Shown piece after piece: positions 33,701-46,345 of a DNA stretch of 64,000 bases. Source of the DNA: Quercus robur (lineage: Eukaryota > Streptophyta > Magnoliopsida > Fagales > Fagaceae); assembly GCF_932294415.1 (NCBI RefSeq), contig NC_065545.1, positions 22,615,357 to 22,679,356 of the forward strand, written 5' to 3'. Each line of letters opens with the position of its first letter. Within the stretch, counting starts at the first letter, position 1. Under the pieces are notes generated by a model. It worked only from the letters and a program-made list of their open reading frames with translations, searched no databases and had not been told where the DNA came from. The position numbers were made by a program, and so were the translations under genes.

Positions 33701-36700
33701 TGACACTTATATAATTCCCTAAATTCCTGGACCTCATAATATTCTCCAAATCCAACATATTACTAGATGTCAGAGATCGTTGCCTTTCATGTCCATGGTC
33801 AAAGCTGCTCTCAGGCATGTTAAACACAGAATGTGTCATCTTAAAGCCATCTGTAGCTTTGTTTGCAAATATGCAGGAGAATTTAACCTAAAATCTTGTT
33901 TTAATGTATTTGACCTTTTCTATCACCACAGAGGTATTTCTTGGTGTGATGATTCACTGGCTCTAGTTTATGAATCTTGGTACAAAACGCGGCGAACAAG
34001 AACCTGGGTGATTTCTCCTGGATCTAAAGATTCTAGTCCACGCATCCTATTTGATAGGTCATCAGAAGATGTGTACTCTGATCCTGGCTCTCCAATGTTT
34101 CGGAGAACTCCTGCTGGAACTTATGTGATTGCAAAGATAAAGAAGGGACATGATGATGAAAGCTATTATATTATACTGAATGGAAGCGGTGCAACACCAG
34201 AAGGGAACATTCCATTCCTTGATTTGTTTGACATGTAAGTGTTTCAAATCATCTTTTTTGGGTGTGTTCCTTCCCAAATGCTCATTGCTGCCATATGGTC
34301 CTAAACCAACTTCTTTCAGAAATACAGGCAGCAAAGAAAGAATATGGCAAAGCGACAAAGAAAAGTATTATGAGAGTGTTGTTGCTTTAATGTCTGATCA
34401 GGAAAAAGGGGATTTGTGTCTGGATCAGTTGAAAATACTGACCTCCAAAGAGTCAAAAACTGAGAACACCCAATACTATATCCTGAGCTGGCCAGATAAG
34501 CAAGCATGTCAAATTACGAATTTCCCTCATCCATACCCACAGCTGGAAACATTGCAGAAAGAGATGATCAGGTATCAGAGAAAAGATGGGGTTCAAATGA
34601 CTGCAACACTATACCTGCCACCAGGCTATGATCCGTCAAAAGATGGACCTCTTCCATGTCTGGTTTGGTCTTATCCTGGTGAATTTAAAAGCAAAGATGC
34701 TGCTGGACAAGTTCGTGGTTCTCCTAATGAATTTCCTGGAATAGGTGCTACATCAGCCCTTCTTTGGCTGGCTAGAAGGCATGAATTACCTCTTCCCATT
34801 GTTTTGTTTATACTCTCTTTTAAAATCTTTGGCATGTCATCATTATTCCCCTACATATTGCATCTATCTTCTGGTTTGCTGTGAACATAATGGACCAATT
34901 TTCAATTGCTTTGATACTTGCAGGTTTGCTATTCTAAGTGGACCAACGATTCCTATTATTGGTGAGGGTGATGAGGAGGCAAATGACAGGTAGCTTGAAA
35001 CAATTTTTTTAAAGAATGTACTGATAGTTTCAAGGATATGGGAATTTTTATTTATAAAAAAATAAAAATAAAAAGGGATATGGGACTTTCATCCTAGTCA
35101 TATGATAAAGTAAAATGCCTATAAGCACATTTTAGATATTTTCATATGATTGATGACATGAGGAAGTTCATCCCATTCTTAACCAAAAAAGAGAGTGTGT
35201 GAAGTGCATATCCCAACAAGGATGGCAAGTTTGTGAAAAGGAAGTTGTGAAATGGGTGTGAAAAGACTTTACCACAACGGGGAAATGACATTTGAGATGT
35301 CCAGAAAATGTGTGGAAACAGAAAAATAGAAATGAAATTTCTTTCATGATTGCAGTTTGATAAACCAACCCCCCCCCCCCGGCCACCCAAAAAAAAAAAA
35401 ACTAAAAATTACTAGCAATGTATATATCCTCAATTAATCTATGCTTCTGCAAAGAACCCAGATTATACTAGGAAATGTAACATGGGGCCTTCCCTTCCCT
35501 ACTCCTTTCTTCACTTCACAGTGAAGTTTCAACTTCTTCAGCTTTCATATGAGGCTTGACTTGTCAAAAAGAAAAAAAGCTCTCATATGAGGCTTGGTTT
35601 ATTTGATTTTATTCCTCAGCTATTTGAAAGTTTCACAAAAGAAACTATGCAACATAGAGTTTCAGGATCTATATCTGAAATGCCTTGACCAGGTATGTAG
35701 AGCAGTTGGTTGCGAGTGCAGAGGCTGCAGTTGAGGAAGTTATCCGACGTGGAGTAAGCTGCTTTGTTCTTTTCCATCTAAATTTTGTTTGCATATCTCT
35801 TGAGTGTGAACTTTTGGCTCAACAGTAGTCTGATGTTGCCCTTGTTAAGGTGGCCCATCCAAACAAAATTGCTGTTGGGGGACATTCCTATGGAGCATTC
35901 ATGACAGCAAACCTCCTAGCACATGCTCCTCATCTTTTCTGTTGTGGAGTTGCTCGCTCTGGTGCTTACAACAGAACACTTACTCCTTTTGGTTTTCAGG
36001 TAAGACAATAATGGAATAATTTTGTACTTAACCAACCAGTTGCTTACATTAGTTTAACTTTCTCCCTCATTTTTTTCTTTACCTCTCTTCCCAATAGTCA
36101 TTGTCCCTAGTGTCATATCTTACCTCTTGATGGTTAATGACCTTTTTGTTATACTGGTGTAGAATGAAGACAGAACTCTTTGGGAGGCAACAAGTACTTA
36201 TGTAGAGATGAGTCCTTTCATGTCAGCTAATAAAATTAAGAAGCCAATATTGCTTATCCATGGAGAAGAAGACAATAATCCTGGAACTTTAACAATGCAG
36301 GTAAAGGAGGAATTTTTTTTCCTGTTTAATTTGTTATGTCTCCCATTTAGTTCAACCTTTTTCCTGTGTTCCCATTAACTAATGACTTGTCAAAACATCT
36401 TCCTATAGATTTAAACTTACCCCTCTCATTAGTTTCACTTTTGAAAATTAGTTTTTCCATGGGCTGAGCTTGAAGCTATGTAGTGTTTAGTGGCTAGCTC
36501 CTTTTCTTCTTTACCTAGTTGTTCACTTGCCACTTATTTGTGTTTGCATGCCCTGCAGTCAGATCGTTTTTTCAATGCCTTAAAAGGTCATGGTGCTCTT
36601 TGTCGCCTTGTGATTCTTCCATATGAGAGCCATGGATATGCTGCACGTGAGAGTATCATGCATGTACTCTGGGAAACTGATAGATGGCTTCAGAAGTATT

Positions 36701-36876
36701 GTGTGTCAAACACTTCTGATGTAAAAGCAGATCTTGATGCATCTAAAGATGATCTAAGCAAAGGGACTACAGATTCAGAAAGCAAAGCAGTTGCGTCTAG
36801 TGGAGGCGGTGGTGCTGAGATGTCAGATCATGAATGTGAAGGATTTCACTCAATAACAAGGTCATCATTATGGTAA
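30794..36876 (+). CDS. CGEP: Chloroplast glutamyl endopeptidase CGEP (S9D serine peptidase), 10 exons, 958 aa
   Basis: Coding exons: 30794-31058, 31952-32939, 33191-33319, 33932-34234, 34320-34778, 34924-34989, 35693-35753, 35850-35999, 36163-36300, 36559-36876. Phases join cleanly to 958 codons and a TAA, close to the 961 aa known for Arabidopsis CGEP. The N-terminus is a Ser/Arg-rich transit peptide. A beta-propeller-like region follows (exons 2-5), then the alpha/beta-hydrolase domain with nucleophile GHSYGAF (Ser770), Asp844 in GEEDNNPG and His878 in ESHGY. The family cleaves after Glu in the stroma and can trim its own C-terminus. Start: the first of two adjacent ATGs (30794, 30797); the second is equally possible. 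Every junction is GT-AG except intron 5, whose donor is GC (34779-34780). No lesion seen. Intron 6 holds two micro-insertions. Confidence 0.95.
34779..34780 (+). other. GC 5' splice site of CGEP intron 5
   Basis: The exon must end AGA AG before GCATGA so that AG+G restores the Arg-Phe-Ala-Ile frame in exon 6. The nearest downstream GT breaks the phase. GC-AG introns are a known minor class. Confidence 0.8.
35034..35085 (+). mobile_element. Micro-retroposition footprint (f), CGEP intron 6
   Basis: 10-bp repeat GGATATGGGA at 35034-35043 and 35076-35085 flanks a 32-nt A/T-rich insert ending in repeated ATAAAAATAAAAA-type sequence. Confidence 0.65.
35540..35596 (+). mobile_element. Micro-retroposition footprint (g), CGEP intron 6
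   Basis: 19-bp repeat at 35540-35558 and 35578-35596 (AGCTTTCATATGAGGCTTG, one mismatch). The 19-nt insert is ACTTGTC then an A-rich run. TGTC before the A-run matches the 3' tip of LINE A. Confidence 0.88.
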
Positions 36877-37252
36877 TTTCTTCACCATTTTTTTTGGATA
36901 GGTTTTGTTTTAATGGAATCACTAGCTGCTTAAAAATTAGTTATGTTTAGGACAAGTATTTTTGTGGCAGAATTGGAGAAAGTTATGTATCCTACTTTTT
37001 ATAAGATAGTTAATTTGGGTACAAACAGATTCTGTCAGAATGGGGCAATGAGATGCATGTGATATAAAGAGAAGCATTTAGCACTTCATCTCTGTTATTG
37101 CATCTACCTCTATATATGCTCATTCCCCCTCAACCCAAGGAAACTTCAGCATTTGACTATTGGGAAAAAAAGGAAAAAAGAAAGAGATGGGTGGAGTGTT
37201 GACTTGTGCACCAGATGAGTGCTATCCTTACCTAAACAAGGATCCTGTCCAT

Positions 37253-37362
37253 TGAAATGGATCCTTTATGGATTAAATTAAATATTACAAATCTGAAAGT
37301 GTACATCTGAAATGGATCCTTTATGGATTAAATTAAATATTACAAATCTAAAAGTGTATATC
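37253..37362. repeat. 55-bp tandem duplication
   Basis: 37253-37307 and 37308-37362 are two near-identical consecutive copies starting TGAAATGGATCCTTTATGG. Confidence 0.9.
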
Positions 37363-37796
37363 GCCATATATTTCTAAATTTTAAATGATGTAATATCAAA
37401 TGCACTGTTAGATACAAAATTTTAAATCTTAGCCATGAAATTTATTATCATTCTATTCGGTCATTCATTCCAACCTCTTGATCTTAGCTGCCCTTATCTG
37501 GCTTCCACTTATTTAACCCAGGGTATCAGCTTTCCCACTAAAGATTTCTATGGCATCAATAATATGTAGCTCAGTTACAAAAAATTTCCCTCCAATACTT
37601 GTATTCTCAGATCTTCCCCCTCCCCTACTAACATAAACCTCAAATATACAAGCATTACATGTTTGCTATTCATGTTCAACTTCTTAATTTCTAGTCATGT
37701 TTCTTTTCCATTATATTTATCTTGAGCTATGTGGTGTAGATTGAATTGCTGATCATTGGTCATTGGGGAATGAAGTTGAAGCGTGAATGGTGCACA

Positions 37797-37923
37797 AATC
37801 AAATTCAGAACAACGCAGATATACATCAGGTTTACAATATTGAATCCTGCTTCCAAACTGTCATTCATAATTGGGACCCAAAATGTCTCAAATCAAATTC
37901 AGAACAGCACAGATATACATCAA
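37797..37923. repeat. 33-bp direct repeat, 94 bp apart
   Basis: AATCAAATTCAGAACA at 37797 and 37891, each followed by a near-identical GCAGATATACATCA-type stretch; two mismatches. Confidence 0.8.
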
Positions 37924-38330
37924 TGCATATGGCAGATTGCTGACGACCACTTATGGATTTATTGGGATGTGTGTTTTCTCTGTTGATTGCTAGTGTTAAT
38001 AAAGCTTTTACTCGAAATAATTTGTATTGTCTAGTGTGGGATGAAGGTATTTTCTTTTTCCCTCACCCCACCCCCTTCCCCTGGAAGAAATTAAATGATT
38101 ATCTGTGGGATGGTGGTCTTGTGTTCCATTCCATCTGTGAATTTATTATACTCTTAATATGGCACAAGCAGTAGTTTTGTCTTGCCCTGTTCATTTTTTT
38201 GTGAGCTATCTTATTATTTAGCAAACTACGGGGGTGTAGAATATGGATCCTCAAATAAATTGAGGGTCTTGTTTTCCTTACTTTTGTGAAGGATCATGAT
38301 GTGATTAATAGTAGCAAATTAATGAAAGAG

Positions 38331-38492
38331 TAATGATATGTCTATAATATTTTTACAACAAATCCTAAGTGATGGTTATTATTGGTTGTTATTGTTAGGA
38401 CAAAAAAGTAGTCTTAGTATTTCAAATTTGAACTAATAACAACTAACTATCTGTGATTTGTTGTAAAAATATTATAGACGTAGCATATCTCA
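38331..38492. mobile_element. MITE, TIR ending in CTATAATATTTTTACAACAAATC
   Basis: About 160 bp. The left arm GTCTATAATATTTTTACAAC and right-arm complement are nearly identical over about 27 bp, with a short interior. Noncoding. Confidence 0.8.
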
Positions 38493-38563
38493 TAATGATA
38501 TCATCCTAATCTCTGAATCAGTTGTAAGAAAGCTGAGGGATTTGATGTCAGCTTCCAGACCCC

Positions 38564-38638
38564 AGTGTTACATAAGTTGCACCATCAAAACGTTGTCAGC
38601 AAATTACATCGTTTTGATGGTGCAACTTATGTAACACT
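38564..38638. repeat. Perfect inverted repeat, 29-bp arms, 17-nt loop
   Basis: Arms 38564-38592 and 38610-38638 are exact reverse complements (outer AGTGTTACATAAG, inner CATCAAAACG); the loop is 38593-38609. The 75-nt unit would form an unbroken hairpin as RNA on either strand. It does not match the neighbouring MITE ends. Confidence 0.95.
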
Positions 38639-39007
38639 CAAAATGACACTGCAAAGAAGTCAAAAGCCGTGACTTTGTAGTCCGCTCATGTAAAATTATT
38701 TAACATATTTATTCCCAGCCGTTTGTGATTGTCATCTAGAAGGAAAGGAGGAAAAAAAAAAAAAACGTGTAGAGCCATTTAAGGATTTTTTATCCCACAT
38801 GCCACACTAAAGGGAAAAAAAGAAGGATGCTAATGCATGTAATGATATACAATAACTTCTCCAGGCAGCCTACTAAGTACTAACTCAAAATCAGTAGTTA
38901 AATAAAAAATATTGTGGTAGTTGTAAAGAAATAATTTAACAATCAATTTGCCACTATCAAAGCCAAAATGAGCATAATGATACAAATTTTCTTTTAGAAT
39001 ATGAGCT

Positions 39008-39176
39008 AGAAATGCTATGTTCACATCATTTTTACAACAAATTCCATGTAGCAGGTTACTACTTGTTGTTACTAATGAGATAGAAAGTAATTTTAGTAAT
39101 AGATTCAAAATTAAAAACTTATAATAATCTGCCAACTAAGATTTGTTGTGAAAATATTGTGAACGTAGCATTTCTC
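39008..39176. mobile_element. MITE related to 38331-38492
   Basis: Ends AGAAATGCTATGTTCACA and (reverse complement) GAGAAATGCTACGTTCACAA, with TTTTTACAACAAAT/TTTTCACAACAAAT continuing the inverted repeat. About 169 bp. Confidence 0.8.
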
Positions 39177-39226
39177 TTTAAAATATAATAATGTCATTTA
39201 CAACTAAATTAACAAAAGGGCGTCAA

Positions 39227-39270
39227 ATAACTGTAATTATTTGTGATAAAATAATAACTGTAATTATTTG
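39227..39270 (+). mobile_element. Micro-insertion footprint (h)
   Basis: 17-bp perfect repeat ATAACTGTAATTATTTG at 39227-39243 and 39254-39270 around a 10-nt insert TGATAAAATA. The insert lacks a long A-run, so the mechanism is less certain. Confidence 0.65.
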
Positions 39271-39732
39271 GGTTTAAAATTTTAACAAAATAGATATATG
39301 AAATTTATTTTAGAATAAAAAAAATATATTAAAAGTTTGATTGGAATACATTTTCTAGAAGTTTTTTTATTTTTATAAACCACAAGAGAACTTTCATTCA
39401 ACAAGTAGTAAATGATTGATTTACATCAGATTGTAATTGAATGAAGGAAAAAAAGCTGTGTCAAACCAGTAAACACTCTGGCTTGAAGAGTTTCATAATA
39501 TTATATATATATTTTTCCTCTAATAATCGTGTTTGACTTTTGATGCCTAAAGCCAACCGTTTTCATTAGGAAGGCAAGTTAACCTATTAACTAAAGAAGA
39601 CGATACATACATGTTCCATTACAAACGTTTAGTATTCTTTCAGCCTCAAATTAACGCGTACAGTTCTCATTGCCAATATTACGGACGTACGCGATTTATT
39701 TAAACGCATATATGGTTTGTTACGCGAAATGC

Positions 39733-39846
39733 CTAGTACAAACGCTTCCGACAGTTAGCTGCACCACAATAGCATGGGAATTCCTTTATCTTTCCATCGG
39801 GACCAACAACGCTATCAAGTTGGTATCCATAGTCATAAGTAAGCTC
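39733..39846 (-). pseudogene. SUVH4-type last exon (SET end plus post-SET), beyond LINE B
   Basis: 38 codons including TAG. Encodes ELTYDYGYQLDSVVGPDG and the post-SET zinc motif CYCGAANCRKRLY. It is separated from exon 14 by 7.06 kb, of which 6.2 kb is LINE B. Splice phase (0) and acceptor CAG are intact. Confidence 0.92.
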
Positions 39847-40208
39847 CTGTTTATAGCATTAACACTGTTATGAAGTTGATCTATCAAAAGCTAAAACATT
39901 ATTCTCAGGACAAACCTTAACCAGTGTAGTAAGAATACTAGCCAAAACAAAACATAAACTTACATTACCTACATTAATTTGCCACAACAGACATATAATA
40001 ACGTGATAGTGAAGACTGAACAAGGCTAAACTTGCTACTCGGACACATTACATCATTATGCCATTACCTCACTAGTACATTTTGTTAACATTATATATTA
40101 TTATTATTATTATTATTGATTTAGTTATAGACAGGTTATATTATTAATTCTAGAGGTGGAGGCCCCCATATTTTTTTTTTTTTTTGGTAAGCTGGAATTA
40201 ACATTCAA

Positions 40209-43200
40209 CTAACAACCAGAAACCAACCTAGGACAGCGCCTGTTACAAGATTCACCGTGAATATCAGCCTCAACAAGGAAGACTAAATCCACAGGAGGAA
40301 CAGAATAAATAAAAAACTCCGAAGCTTGAGAATGGCCAGAATTCGCTAACCGATCCGCACATTTATTAGTTTCGCGAAATACATGATTGATACAAACTTG
40401 GGGGATTTGGGAAATCAGCACCTTTCAATCATCAAATAGAGGAGAAATAATAGAGTTACCGTAACGGGGATTTTTAAGAGCGTCCACAAGAGCCTTAGCG
40501 TCTAGCTCAATAATAATGGCAGGAAGCTTCATTTGATGGATAAGCATCAAACCATCTCATAAAGCCCATATTTCTGCAGAAAAACTGTTCACATTGCCCA
40601 GCTGCCTTGAAAACCCAATCACCCAATTGCCCATATCATCTCTGATCAAGCCTCCCCCAACTGCCTTACCTAACGCTGCACTCCAAGACTCGTTTGTGTT
40701 CAACTTCAACCATCCCCTCTCCGGTCTTTCCCACTTCACTTGCTTGATCATCATAGGCCGGTTCCGACTTGGCTTAGAGGCACAGAGGAAGAACTCCAAA
40801 GCCTGTGATAAGATACTCTTACTCAGGTTCGGATTAACACTCTTACTATTGAAAACAACCTGGTTCCGTTGCTTCCAAATCCACCAAAGAGCAAAAGAGA
40901 ATAAGACATTCCAAGGAATACCCACAGCATTTTGAGAAGATTTAAGGCCACCATTGGAGATTAACCAATCTCTAATACCTTGAGAGAAGAAGGAAGACTG
41001 AACACAGTATAAACTTAATTGATGCCAAATGGGTCTGACCAGATTACAATCTCTGAGGGCATGCAAAATAGATTCGACTTCTAAATGGCACAATGGATAG
41101 GTAGTATCAAGCAGAATCCCTCTATTAGCTAAACATTCCTTTACACCAATACTCTGCTGCATACACTTCCAAATAAACAACTGAATTCTAGGCAGCGACG
41201 GAAACTTCCAAATCCAAGAACCAGAGAAGGACCTGATACCAGGAGAGTTTATGGCAAGGAGATAGGCACTTCTCATATCAAAATTGCCTTTTAAAGAAGA
41301 CTTCCAGGCTAGTTTATCACTGCATCTTGCCACACGAGGAACCGGGACAGCTTGAATGTCAGCTTTATCTTCAGGGGGAAGCTCAAAAGGAAAAATAGTC
41401 CAATCCCAGCCAGCAGGAGAAAAAACATCTTTGATTTGTAAATTCTCCAAAGCTTGCGGGATCGGGCTGTGGATAAGAGACCGGATGGGACCAAGGTTGG
41501 TCCATGTATCAGACCAGAAGTTTAGATTGCTTTCATGACCTGGGATCCATTTAACCCCTTTTTTGAAAACTTCTTCACCTTTCTTTAAGCCTTTCCATAC
41601 CGGAGAGCTTGGAAGTCTAGCTTCATTCCTAGAGCTGATTCGAAGCCTATTGCAATACTTGAACTTCAAAACCTTAGCCCAAGGCACATTCCCCTCTTTA
41701 TGGAACCTCCAATTGAGCTTGGCCAAAAGCGCCGTGTTCCTACCTTTAGCAGTTTGTAAACCCAACCCTCCTACCTCTTTCGGCTTAGTCACTTCACCCC
41801 AATTGACCCAATGCATTTTTTTAGCATGATCTGAAGACCCCCATAGAAAGCTTCTATTGACCCTATCAATACCATTCAAAATTTTTGCAGGAAGGGAAGC
41901 ATATTGCATCACATAATTTGGGATCGTTGAGGAAGAAGCCTGGATGAGAACTACCCAACCAGCCATAGAGAGTAAATTGGCTTTCCACCCTACCAACTTC
42001 TTCTTAACTCTATCTAGCACAAAGTCAAAGTCATGCTTGTGGTCACCTGAGTGCTTCAACGGGAAACCCAGGTACTTACCAAGATTAGACGTCGAATTAA
42101 ACCCAAGACTATCAGAGAGAAGCTCTCTTTGATCCGGATCCACATTTGGAGAGAAAAACACTCGAGATTTGGCTTCACTCACCCTCTACCCAGATTTTTG
42201 GCAAAATTCACTCAACACTTCCTTAATGGTATTACAGTTGTCCTGATCTGCACTAGCAAACAGCACCAAGTCATCCACAAAAAATAAGTGCGAAAAAAAG
42301 GGGCCGCTCCTAGAAGCTCTCACTGGATTCCAGAGCTTAGCCTCACACTTCTCCTTAATCAAATGGCCTAAAAATTCCATACAAAGGATGAAAAGATAAG
42401 GAGAGAGGGGGTCTCCTTGTTTAATACCTTTAGATGGGCAAAAAGCATCTAAACAGCCACCATTAAAAAGAAGGGAAGTTGAGACCGAGGAAACACAGCT
42501 CATAATAATATCAATAAGAGAGGCAGGAAAATTGAAAAAAATCAGCATTTCTCTAATAAAACTCCACTTAATCTTATCGTAAGCTTTTTCCAGATCAATC
42601 TTAATAGCCATATACCCCTTGCGACCTTTAGCTCTGCCTATAGAATGGATCAATTCTTGCACAATTATAACATTGTCCGCCCCTCTCCTACCCGGAACAA
42701 AAGCCGTTTGATAAGGCGAGACAAGATACTCCAAATGAGGTCTAATCTGAGCAACAATAATCTTAGTAATGATCTTATAGATAGTGTTGCACAGACTGAT
42801 AGGACGGTAATTACCAATGGTTTCAGGGCCTTGGACTTTAGGAATGAGCACAATATGGGTCCTGTTAAGAAAATTAGGAACCTTTCTATCTCTGAAAACT
42901 TTCCTTACTTCCTCCACTACAGACCCCCCAACCACTAGCCAGAACCGTTGAAAAAACCCGGCATGAAGACCATCTGGGCCTGGCGCCTTATAAGGTTTCA
43001 TAGACCATAAGGCATCTTTGATTTCCTCCAAAGTAACCATACCACCAATCATGTCCTTGACTTCCTCAAACAAATGCACATGGCCACGCACATTCTGCCT
43101 TGGCACCCAAGAGGCCTCCTCTAAAGAAGTGGTATAAAAGGAGATAAAACCATTTCTCAAATGCTCCATTACTTCTCTCTCCATCGTTAACCACATGCCC

Positions 43201-44339
43201 ATCTCATCTTTAACCGAGGCAATGTGATTCCTTTTCCTTCTAGCAAGGGCAGAAACATGATAAAAGGAGGTATTGTGGTCCCCTTGAATCATCCAATTAA
43301 TTCTGGACTTAAGCATCCAGAGGTCCCTTTCTTGATCTAGAACCACCTCAAGCTCCTGATGCAACTTATCCTCAAGATTAATGAGAGAGGAGCTCGGCCA
43401 ATTGGAGATAGCTTTTTGGACACCATAGATTCTCGCCATAATTCTTCTCTTCTTTTGGTGGATATTCCCAAAATGATTCCTATTCCAACAGGTAGCTTCT
43501 TTAGAGAAAACCTCAATAGACTCAGCTAAATTCCGGTTACCACCCTAAGCACTAGAAACAACATTGGGGAAAGACATATCTGAGAGCCAGAACTCTTGGA
43601 ATCTGAATGGACAGTTGAGCCGAACGGATCTAACCGGAATGGTCTCCATAAGAACCGGACAATGGTCAGAGTGACACCGGGGGAGATGGGTAACTTTTGC
43701 CTCAGGGTAAAGGACACACCAATCCAGATTCATGAAGAACCGGTCAATCCTTTCCAAGATGAGATTACTAACATCCCGCTTGTTTGGCCAAGTGTACCTT
43801 GGGCTAGAGAAGCCCATATCCACCATACTACAGATATCTAAGCAATCTTTGAAGGCCAGAGACCGATTAACACTGACCCCTCTGCCCCCAAATTTATCCT
43901 CTTGAACAAGAGGTTCATTAAAATCCCTGGCCATAATCCAAGGCTTATTATGTAAATCAGCAACTTTAGCTAGATTATTCCATAAAATGCACCTCTCTTC
44001 ACTCCTAGGACTAGCATAAATAGCAGAAAAAACCCAGGAAAGATTAGAGGCACGTACCTTAACTTCGACATGAATTTCCTGTTTTGTTTTAGCAAGCTCA
44101 ACAACCTCCACTTTGTCATCATTCCACAGCAGCCACAACCCACCCGATAATCCAATCGTCTCCGTATGAATTGCCCCATCAAACGGTAACCTGTCTGAGA
44201 CTACCTTTGCTCTGCTACCACCCAACTTGGTCTCCATAACTACAAGGATAACCAGGTCATGCCGCCTAGATAATTCATGGATGTAGTTTTGAAAGGAGGG
44301 TTTTAACGCTCCTCTACTATTCCAAATCAGCAAATTCAT
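40209..44339 (-). pseudogene. LINE B ORF2 (endonuclease, RT, zf-RVT, RNase H), four stops
   Basis: Starts MNLLIWNSRGALKPSF at 44339. Endonuclease motifs METKL, DFNEP and SDHCPVL are followed by RT palm motifs IDLEKAYDKIKWSF and FFVDDLVLF, the GDPLSPYLFILCME block, a zf-RVT region, then RNase H (LKLNTNESW...FSAEIWAL). All parts share one frame, interrupted only by stops at about 43545, 42183, 40554 and 40422. The first RNase H catalytic Asp position is Asn here (NTNES instead of the usual NTDGS). Confidence 0.92.
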
Positions 44340-44370
44340 GACTAAACTAATAACACAAGGAGCTAGCACC

Positions 44371-46345
44371 TCAATCCGACAGAGGGGCTCCATCCCTTCC
44401 CTCCGATACCATACCATCATACCCCAACTCTTCATAGATTGTCCCTTCTTTAGAACAAGGACTCGATAACTCCTCATCCAAGATATCCCCATTACCCACA
44501 CAAGTAGCTTGGCCAAGAGCTTCAGAATTGAGATTTAAATTAGTAGACTCACCTAATATCTCAACACCATTAACTGTGCTAGCCTCAGAATCCGGAGGAG
44601 CGACTCGTTGATCCCCTGAAGACCGTGTCTCACTCCGACTGCCTTGGTGATCTACATCAACATCGGACAAAGGAGGTTCACACCCATCCTTTTGTTGATC
44701 CCTTCCAACACTATGTTGAACCCTTCCAACACTAGCTGCTGCTGTGAATTTAAAAGACTGATCAAGAGGACCAGCCGTTCCATGGTAGAGAGCAGAGGTA
44801 TGAAGTAGAGGCAGAGGAGTGGGTTTTGCAGAAAAATGTTTCCTTACAGAGACACAGTCAGTGTTAGGAGAAAACTGACTTAATCCCCTTGCAATGACTT
44901 TTTGACCCTTTACAGAAGTTGGATATTTTCGGTGGATTTGGGCTTGAGAAGATGACATGGATAAAGGCCCACTATCTTCACCATGATTAATACCCTCTTT
45001 TTCCAGCGGCATGCAATCCACTGGACCCAAACCAGATTTTTCCTTCATGCTCGTGGAGCCCAAACCAGTGAAACTTGGAGTCCAGCTCGGTTCAGCCCTC
45101 TTGTGATGGTCCCCACTACTAGGTACGTAAACACTACGGGACATTCTAGGTGTGATCTGCTCTACCAGTTGACGTGTTCCTCCATTCTGGGAAATTAGGA
45201 GGAGGTTGTGGCGCAGCATTCCGAGCAGATTTTGTAGTACCCTCCGTACTACCAACCAAATTTGTTCCCTTGCGACCGTTAGTCCTTCTGCTCACTACCA
45301 TCCACGGTCCGTACTGACCGTTGTCCTTCGTGGCCTCACCCATTTCAGCCATGCCAGTACTGGACTGCGCCCCATGTCCGGCATGATTCTCTTGAGACGT
45401 TGCACCTCTGTTAGGCAGTGCATCCTCAACCGGCGCCTCTTGCTCCTTACCCTTTCGTATGGTGTATGGGCAAGCCACCACTGTATGCCCAAGCCTTCCA
45501 CAGGAGAAGCAAAGGGTTTGGATGCCCTCGTAGCTCACCGGTTGCTCAAAACGCCCAATAAGGATGGTATTCACTAGCGGTTGGTTGATGTCAATCTGAA
45601 TGCAAAGTCTGGCGTATCTGCCACGAGCCTCCATGGCTGTATGGGAGTCAATCCTTAAGACCTTACCAATGGTTTCTCCTAGCTCCTTTAACACCTCCGC
45701 TTCATAAAGTTCAATGGGAAGTTCATAAAGACGAATCCAAACCGCAATCAGAGATACATTAGCCGTAGAAGGCTTAAAAAAAGGTTCCCAAGGCCTTATG
45801 GAAAGAAACTGGTCACCAATAAACCACGGACCCTTCACCAAAACATTATCAAGGTCCTCCTTTGAATAGAATCTTACCAGGAAAAACTCAATCCCAAGAT
45901 CCACACAGTCCATCCTACTCGTCGGCCTCCACATTTGGTTCAATTTGGTCCTCATGTAAAGCAGGCTGTTCGTTCTACCAACAAGCTTGACAATAATGGA
46001 TTTTGACCACGGACCTCTAATGCGGCTTTTAGTATCTTTGGACAGCTTGTACTTGACCCAGCCGTCCGGAATCGAATCATTTTCCTCCCCACCTTCACCG
46101 TCAGACCCTTCATCTTCCTCCATAAGACTATCAAATTCAAAAGCTTTCGCATAAGCCCCTGGCATTTCACCCACGAGTTTCTCCTTGAATGAGGCTCTGT
46201 CAACAGGTTCGGAGCTTTGAACAAACGGAGGTGGAGACCTCTCCCGTGGACCTTCATTAAACTCAGCATGATGTATATCTTTAATCTTCTTGTTACTCCG
46301 GGCCAACTCTGCCTCTTCCTCCCTAGAGAGCGTACGTGGTTTCAT
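44371..46345 (-). pseudogene. LINE B ORF1 (DUF4283, CCHC), one frameshift
   Basis: The first frame runs 46345 to 45146 (399 aa) with an acidic N-terminus, a DUF4283 nucleic-acid-binding region (residues about 120-230) and the knuckle CFSCGRLGHTVVAC (about 280-295). A frameshift between 45255 and 45146 moves the Ser/Pro-rich C-terminal part into a second frame that ends at 44371. ORF1 proteins of plant L1 elements package the LINE RNA; that role is family knowledge. The ORF2 ATG is 31 nt further on. Confidence 0.85.

Larger units (their letters stand above)
36877..39732. other. Convergent intergenic region between CGEP and the SUVH4-type locus
   Basis: CGEP 3' UTR probably occupies its first part; an AATAAA lies at 37998. 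It contains tandem duplications, two MITEs, one micro-insertion and a perfect hairpin, listed separately. Small frames across 37746-38174 have no family resemblance and are not called. Confidence 0.5.

Noticed and set aside
37746..38174. Small plus-strand frames after CGEP
   Set aside because: Overlap a direct repeat, have no recognisable domain and vary between frames; more likely 3' UTR or intergenic.
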